The notes beneath the pieces were generated by a model. It saw only the letters and a list, made by a program, of their open reading frames with translations, was not told the DNA's origin and did no database searches. The position numbers and the translations under genes are program-made. From assembly GCA_934216615.1 (NCBI GenBank), contig CAKQCB010000005.1, positions 124,001 through 188,000 of the forward strand: a stretch of 64,000 nucleotides of DNA, in the 5' to 3' direction. This DNA is from an uncultured Anaerolineae bacterium. GTDB taxonomy: Bacteria > Chloroflexota > Anaerolineae > Aggregatilineales > Phototrophicaceae. This document shows positions 60,719 through 64,000 of this stretch, piece by piece. Every line of letters starts with the position of its first letter. Positions within the stretch are counted from its first letter, which is position 1.

Positions 60719-60740
60719 CCCTCATTATACGTTGTGAGGG
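60719..60740 (-). promoter_or_regulatory. Possible promoter with inverted repeat for the DUF3048 operon
   Basis: CCCTCA (60719-60724) and TGAGGG (60735-60740) are 10 bases apart. Within and overlapping them is ATTATA at 60724-60729, which is TATAAT on the minus strand and 34 bp before the start codon. No good -35 is seen. Confidence 0.4.
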
Positions 60741-60791
60741 TTGATTGTTCTGTTGCATAAGCTGTACTACAATTCAATTATGTACGCTTTG

Positions 60792-60820
60792 TTGACGCGA
60801 TATTTTCACGCCGTTATAAT
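60792..60820 (+). promoter_or_regulatory. Sigma-70-type promoter of the DUF4388 gene
   Basis: TTGACG (60792-60797) and a perfect TATAAT (60815-60820) are exactly 17 bp apart. Transcription would start near 60827, leaving a ~110-base leader before the ATG at 60938. Confidence 0.75.
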
Positions 60821-60937
60821 CATTGTTTACGCAATCATTTTATCATCGCGCATTTTTTCATTAGCACCTATTGTTTTTATATTGTGGATCTTCGCTCACA
60901 AACTTTATTTTAGCTGAGCGATCTTGTAGGGGGGCAC

Positions 60938-61819
60938 ATGCCGCTTCAGGGCAATCTCCGTGATTTCAGCACAACCCAACTGCTCAACCTGATCAACCTT
61001 GCTGGTAAAACGGGGACACTCTTAATATTTGAAGGTGTCGCCACTGGTGAAAATGACGCGATGAATAAGCCTAAGATGGCACCGGGTAAAGAACGGTCGC
61101 GCGTAGCTTTTAAAGCGGGCAAGTTGATTTCGGCTTCAGTGGACGGGCAGGACGGTAGTCTTGTTGCGATGTTGAATAAAGCGGGTAAATTAACAGATGA
61201 CCAAGCGCGAATCATTCGCGAACGGGCACGGAACACCAATGACAAAGCGATTGCGCTCTTATTGATTAACGCCAACTATGTCACCCAGCGTGATATTGTG
61301 AGCAGTATTCAACAAGGCACATTGGATATCGTATACAACCTGCTCACATGGAATGAAGGCCCTTTCCGCTTTGAAGACAATACACTGCCGGGTAATGATC
61401 GGATTCTAGTGCCAATTGACCTAGAAAATGTCATTATTGAAGGGGCGCGTCGTATTCGGGAAATTGAACAATTAAGTTCACACCTTCCGAACTTAGATAT
61501 GGCGTTGAAGTTCCCAGAAAATGCGCGCCAAAAGTATACGGGTGTTCATCTTAGTGTTGAAGAATGGCGTGTGGTTTCATTTATCAACCCTAAAAATACA
61601 GTCCGGCAAATTGCAAAAGCGAATAACATGTCTGAAGTTGAAATACGACGTATCGTGTATGGTCTTGAACAAGCAGGGTTAGTTGAGCTGATCCGTCCGG
61701 CGACGCCTGCGGCCACTGGGGCATCCAGCGGAACAAACTCAACTGGACGGCAAATACCCAAACAACAAGTAGACCCGGGAACGGTTCGGAAGTTGATCGA
61801 CCGTATCCGCTCTATCTAG
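60938..61819 (+). CDS. DUF4388-domain protein (PatA-like) with winged-helix C-terminus
   Basis: A 293-residue protein. The DUF4388 domain begins at residue 1 (PLQGNLRDFSTTQLLNLINLAGKTGTLLIFEG) and ends around 160 with an EGPFRFEDN segment, the typical layout of this effector domain. An insert (~40-52, NDAMNKPKMAPGKER) interrupts it. Residues ~195-260 form a winged helix (SVEEWRVVSFINPKNTVRQIAKANNMSEVEIRRIVYGLEQAGLVEL). In related bacteria such proteins act with small GTPases and response regulators. The GTPase gene follows after 81 bp. TAGGGGGG precedes the ATG. Confidence 0.88.
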   Translation: MPLQGNLRDFSTTQLLNLINLAGKTGTLLIFEGVATGENDAMNKPKMAPGKERSRVAFKAGKLISASVDGQDGSLVAMLNKAGKLTDDQARIIRERARNTNDKAIALLLINANYVTQRDIVSSIQQGTLDIVYNLLTWNEGPFRFEDNTLPGNDRILVPIDLENVIIEGARRIREIEQLSSHLPNLDMALKFPENARQKYTGVHLSVEEWRVVSFINPKNTVRQIAKANNMSEVEIRRIVYGLEQAGLVELIRPATPAATGASSGTNSTGRQIPKQQVDPGTVRKLIDRIRSI

Positions 61820-61900
61820 TTGGTTCAGTATAAAGTCAATCAATTATTTTATTTGTGAGTTTGCCCATAACTGGGCAGGTCTGGAAGAAACGGACTATCG

Positions 61901-62437
61901 ATGCTGCAAAATGTGAAAATGGTCATTACAGGGCCTTTTAGCTCAGGGAAAACTGAGTTCATTAATTCCATCAGTGAAATTGAGGTGGTGCGGACCGAAC
62001 GCCAAATTTCTTCTGAGACCGAGCGCCAGATCAAAGAGGCAACAACGGTCGCGATGGACTTTGGCCGTATTACGGTGGATGATGAGCTTGTGCTTTATCT
62101 CTTCGGTACGCCGGGCCAACGTCGCTTCGACTTCATGTGGGAAATTCTTGCTGAAGGGATGTTGGGTTTTATTGTGATGGTGGACAGCACCAAGCCTGAA
62201 ACTTTCCGCGAAGCAAAAAGCATTCTTGAAACTTTTCGCGCTTATGCGTCAACGCCGTATGTCGTCGCCGCGAATAAACAAGATTTACCAGATGCATGGA
62301 GCATTGAAGACCTGCGCATTGCTCTACGTATTGAAGATGGCGTAAAGCTATTACCGTGCGTCGCCAACAAAAAAGACAGCGTGAAAGAAGTTTTGCTGGC
62401 GCTGTTATACTCCATCTTGCAAGAAAGCGATGGCTAG
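61901..62437 (+). CDS. Small Ras-like GTPase (MglA/Arf-like)
   Basis: A 178-residue GTPase. The G1 loop is TGPFSSGKTEFI (Gly11-Thr18), the switch I Thr is in KEATTVAMDFGRI, G3 reads LYLFGTPGQRRFDFMW (the usual Asp of DxxGQ is Gly/Thr, but the Gln is present), G4 is AANKQDLPDA and G5 is CVANKKD. The GTPGQ form is typical of a bacterial group found next to DUF4388 or Roadblock genes. Its role is probably signalling or cell polarity. No MglB/Roadblock GAP gene is in the window. The DUF4388 gene precedes it. Confidence 0.9.
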   Translation: MLQNVKMVITGPFSSGKTEFINSISEIEVVRTERQISSETERQIKEATTVAMDFGRITVDDELVLYLFGTPGQRRFDFMWEILAEGMLGFIVMVDSTKPETFREAKSILETFRAYASTPYVVAANKQDLPDAWSIEDLRIALRIEDGVKLLPCVANKKDSVKEVLLALLYSILQESDG

Positions 62438-62503
62438 TCTAGCCTATAGACACCATGCACCACTATCGCAGTCTGTCATTGTACAAGGCAAAAGCAAAAG
62501 ACT

Positions 62504-63367
62504 GTGGCAACATTAGTCACCAAACAGGGTATTGTTCACTATGAAGCATATGGGCGAGGACGCCCTGTGCTTCTTTTGCATGGATGGCTAAATTCGTGGG
62601 CGGTATGGCGTCAGACGGTGGAAATCTTGGGGAAAGAGTTCCGCGTTTATGCGCTAGACTTTCTGGGCTTTGGTGACTCTGGCGACCAAGCAGAAGAATT
62701 TTCGGTCAACAACTTCGTCACGATGGTCAACGAGTTTATGGATCGCATGGGGATTTTACGCGCCCCGCTGGTCGGCCACTCGATGGGGGGCACAGTTGCC
62801 CTCAGTGCGGCGATGAAATATCCCGAAAAAGTGGTGAAAGTCATCGTCATCGGTTCGCCCATCAATGGGGCGTCCTTAAGCCCATTACTCAAACTTGCGG
62901 CAAACCGAAGCTGGATCGACCTCGGCCAGACCACCCCGGGACTGTATAACATCTTCCAAACGGGGTTTAAACCGCTCTTGCGGGTGTATTCACACTTACT
63001 CGCCAAAGATGGAACGTCGCTTGGGAAGATGCTCACAGAAGATGTGGGCAAGCTCGCTCTAGCGCCCTTCATCGAAAGCATCACCACCCTACGCCAAACT
63101 GATCTACGCCCGCAGGTGCACGTCATCAATGTGCCCGTGATGGGGATTTACGGCAAAAAAGACAATATTGTTGACCCGAAAGAATCGGCGGTCTTAAAAA
63201 CACATCTACCCCATAGTGAAATTGCGTGGTTTGAAGGGTCGGGACACTTCCCCATGATGGATGAGACGGAACGGTTCCACACCAGTGTGCGCGCGTTCCT
63301 CAACAGCAATAATCATGTGGATTTTGTAAAACCCATCATCAATAAGCAAGCTCTGTCGTCTAAATAA
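62504..63367 (+). CDS. Alpha/beta hydrolase
   Basis: A 287-residue enzyme of the alpha/beta hydrolase fold. The oxyanion HGWLNSW, the nucleophile elbow GHSMGG (Ser93), the acid YGKKDNIVDP and GSGHFPMMDE (His) make a complete catalytic triad. It is likely an esterase or epoxide-hydrolase-like enzyme; the substrate is unknown. The start is GTG 62504 and the ribosome-binding site is poor. It follows the GTPase gene after 66 bp and probably shares its transcript. Confidence 0.88.
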   Translation: MATLVTKQGIVHYEAYGRGRPVLLLHGWLNSWAVWRQTVEILGKEFRVYALDFLGFGDSGDQAEEFSVNNFVTMVNEFMDRMGILRAPLVGHSMGGTVALSAAMKYPEKVVKVIVIGSPINGASLSPLLKLAANRSWIDLGQTTPGLYNIFQTGFKPLLRVYSHLLAKDGTSLGKMLTEDVGKLALAPFIESITTLRQTDLRPQVHVINVPVMGIYGKKDNIVDPKESAVLKTHLPHSEIAWFEGSGHFPMMDETERFHTSVRAFLNSNNHVDFVKPIINKQALSSK

Positions 63368-63383
63368 GTCTTAAAGAGTTGTC

Positions 63384-64000
63384 ATGCTCCGTTATATTAT
63401 TGAAGATACCCGCCATATCCCGCCTTTTAACCAACCGGCGAGCCTGCTGACCATTGGGATCAAACCGCTAAAAATACATCATGAAGATGTTCTGCTCGGC
63501 TATTTCAAAGAAAGCCCTACGTTGGGGGGCACGTTCAGTTTTGCGAATAAACAATTTGAGCTTCCGCGCGTGCAAGGGTCGGCCATCGTCTATACCGATA
63601 GCCTCTGGTTTGACCTTGAGTTTCTAGAATATTTCATGAAACGAGCGAGCAAGAGCAACAAAGCCTGTCGCGCCGCGATTTCACCCACGGACCCCGCTTA
63701 TAAAGCGTACTTTATGCCGTTGGCAAGCAATTACGAAACCGCAGTAGACCCGAATGGCAATCCATTACTCTTACTCGATTTATGGTACTTTCCCGCAGGT
63801 TATACAGAAGATATACAGCCGATTGTCGTCCCTAGTGAGGGGCAGGAGATGGGCTTCTACAGCGTTCCCGACTTCATGACGATGGAACAAGGCAACCTCA
63901 CCCATTACGGGACGCTGCGCTCTGTCGTGTCGATTGAGAGTTGGGTGCATATCTACTTCGCGGGGATTATTTTGAGCTTGTTTGCGCGGGGCAGTCGTTT
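63384..64000 (+). CDS. Unidentified protein, N-terminal 205 residues (runs past the window end)
   Basis: The ATG at 63384 follows the hydrolase stop by 16 bp and the frame stays open to the edge. It begins MLRYIIEDTRHIPPFNQPA, then GIKPLKIHHEDVLL, and later has PTDPAYKAYFMPLA and MTMEQGNLTHYGTLRSVVSIESWVHI. There is no signal peptide. The arrangement recalls sugar-nucleotidyltransferase/left-handed-helix acyltransferase-like proteins of Chloroflexi, but no motif proves this. The stop codon and the rest of the chain lie outside the window. Confidence 0.6.
   Translation, partial: MLRYIIEDTRHIPPFNQPASLLTIGIKPLKIHHEDVLLGYFKESPTLGGTFSFANKQFELPRVQGSAIVYTDSLWFDLEFLEYFMKRASKSNKACRAAISPTDPAYKAYFMPLASNYETAVDPNGNPLLLLDLWYFPAGYTEDIQPIVVPSEGQEMGFYSVPDFMTMEQGNLTHYGTLRSVVSIESWVHIYFAGIILSLFARGSR

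Overview
The window reads as chromosomal DNA from a member of the Chloroflexota, most likely Anaerolineae or a near relative. This is inferred from gene content, not from a marker gene: eukaryotic-type Ser/Thr kinases with Thr/Ala/Glu-rich stalks, a fused cytochrome b with a Rieske protein and a membrane-anchored cytochrome c, a System I (Ccm) locus of the Cys-CcmE type, a DUF4388 protein beside a small Ras-like GTPase, and a DUF3048 protein. I saw no tRNA, rRNA, CRISPR array, insertion sequence or phage gene.

Layout. 1-6.2 kb: an A+T-rich surface-polysaccharide block (DegT-type aminotransferase end, GNAT acetyltransferase, glycosyltransferase, methyltransferase with coiled coil, and an ABC polysaccharide exporter). 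6.4-11.6 kb: single genes (methyltransferase, pyruvate-kinase-like protein, AraC regulator, VOC protein) and an SdpR/SdpI-like pair with a palindromic operator. 11.7-17.2 kb: a peptide/nickel-type ABC importer without ATPases, led by a beta-lactamase-fold serine hydrolase, then a divergent methyltransferase. 17.3-23.8 kb: a minus-strand run rich in RNA-metabolism enzymes (NYN nuclease, RNase D with two HRDC domains, beta-CASP nuclease, TadA), with CorA, an acidic protein and CoaX.

24.0-37.2 kb is the respiratory core: Rieske protein, cytochrome b and cytochrome c, a cell-surface stalk protein, then ccmE-F-H, a TlpA-like thioredoxin, a CcmI-like protein, a cytochrome lipoprotein, and ccmA-B-C-D. 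Most of these genes overlap by 4 bp or are closely spaced, and strong terminators bound the units. The Ccm products would attach haem to the cytochromes encoded beside them. The 49-codon ccmD-like gene is easily missed.

37.4-46.6 kb: Ser/Thr kinase, a membrane-anchored AAA ATPase, a P-loop kinase, DUF423, a 1063-residue protein of unknown function and a secreted protein. 46.6-54.7 kb: a DtxR-family regulator with a clear promoter and operator, preceded by three large exported proteins (degenerate M6-like protease with PDZ, a 1055-residue beta-rich protein, and a YVTN propeller-cytochrome c fusion). 54.9-64 kb: a second Ser/Thr kinase with an altered catalytic loop, an NTF2-like protein, a DUF3048 / inactive trypsin-like zinc-ribbon / YbjN operon, a DUF4388-Ras-like GTPase pair, an alpha/beta hydrolase, and an unidentified gene running off the end.

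The strongest leads for something new are the three-gene exported cluster (47.4-54.7 kb), the pseudo-protease with zinc ribbons, the methyltransferase-coiled coil-beta-sandwich protein next to an exporter whose ATPase has no cargo-binding tail, and several lineage oddities in the cytochrome genes.
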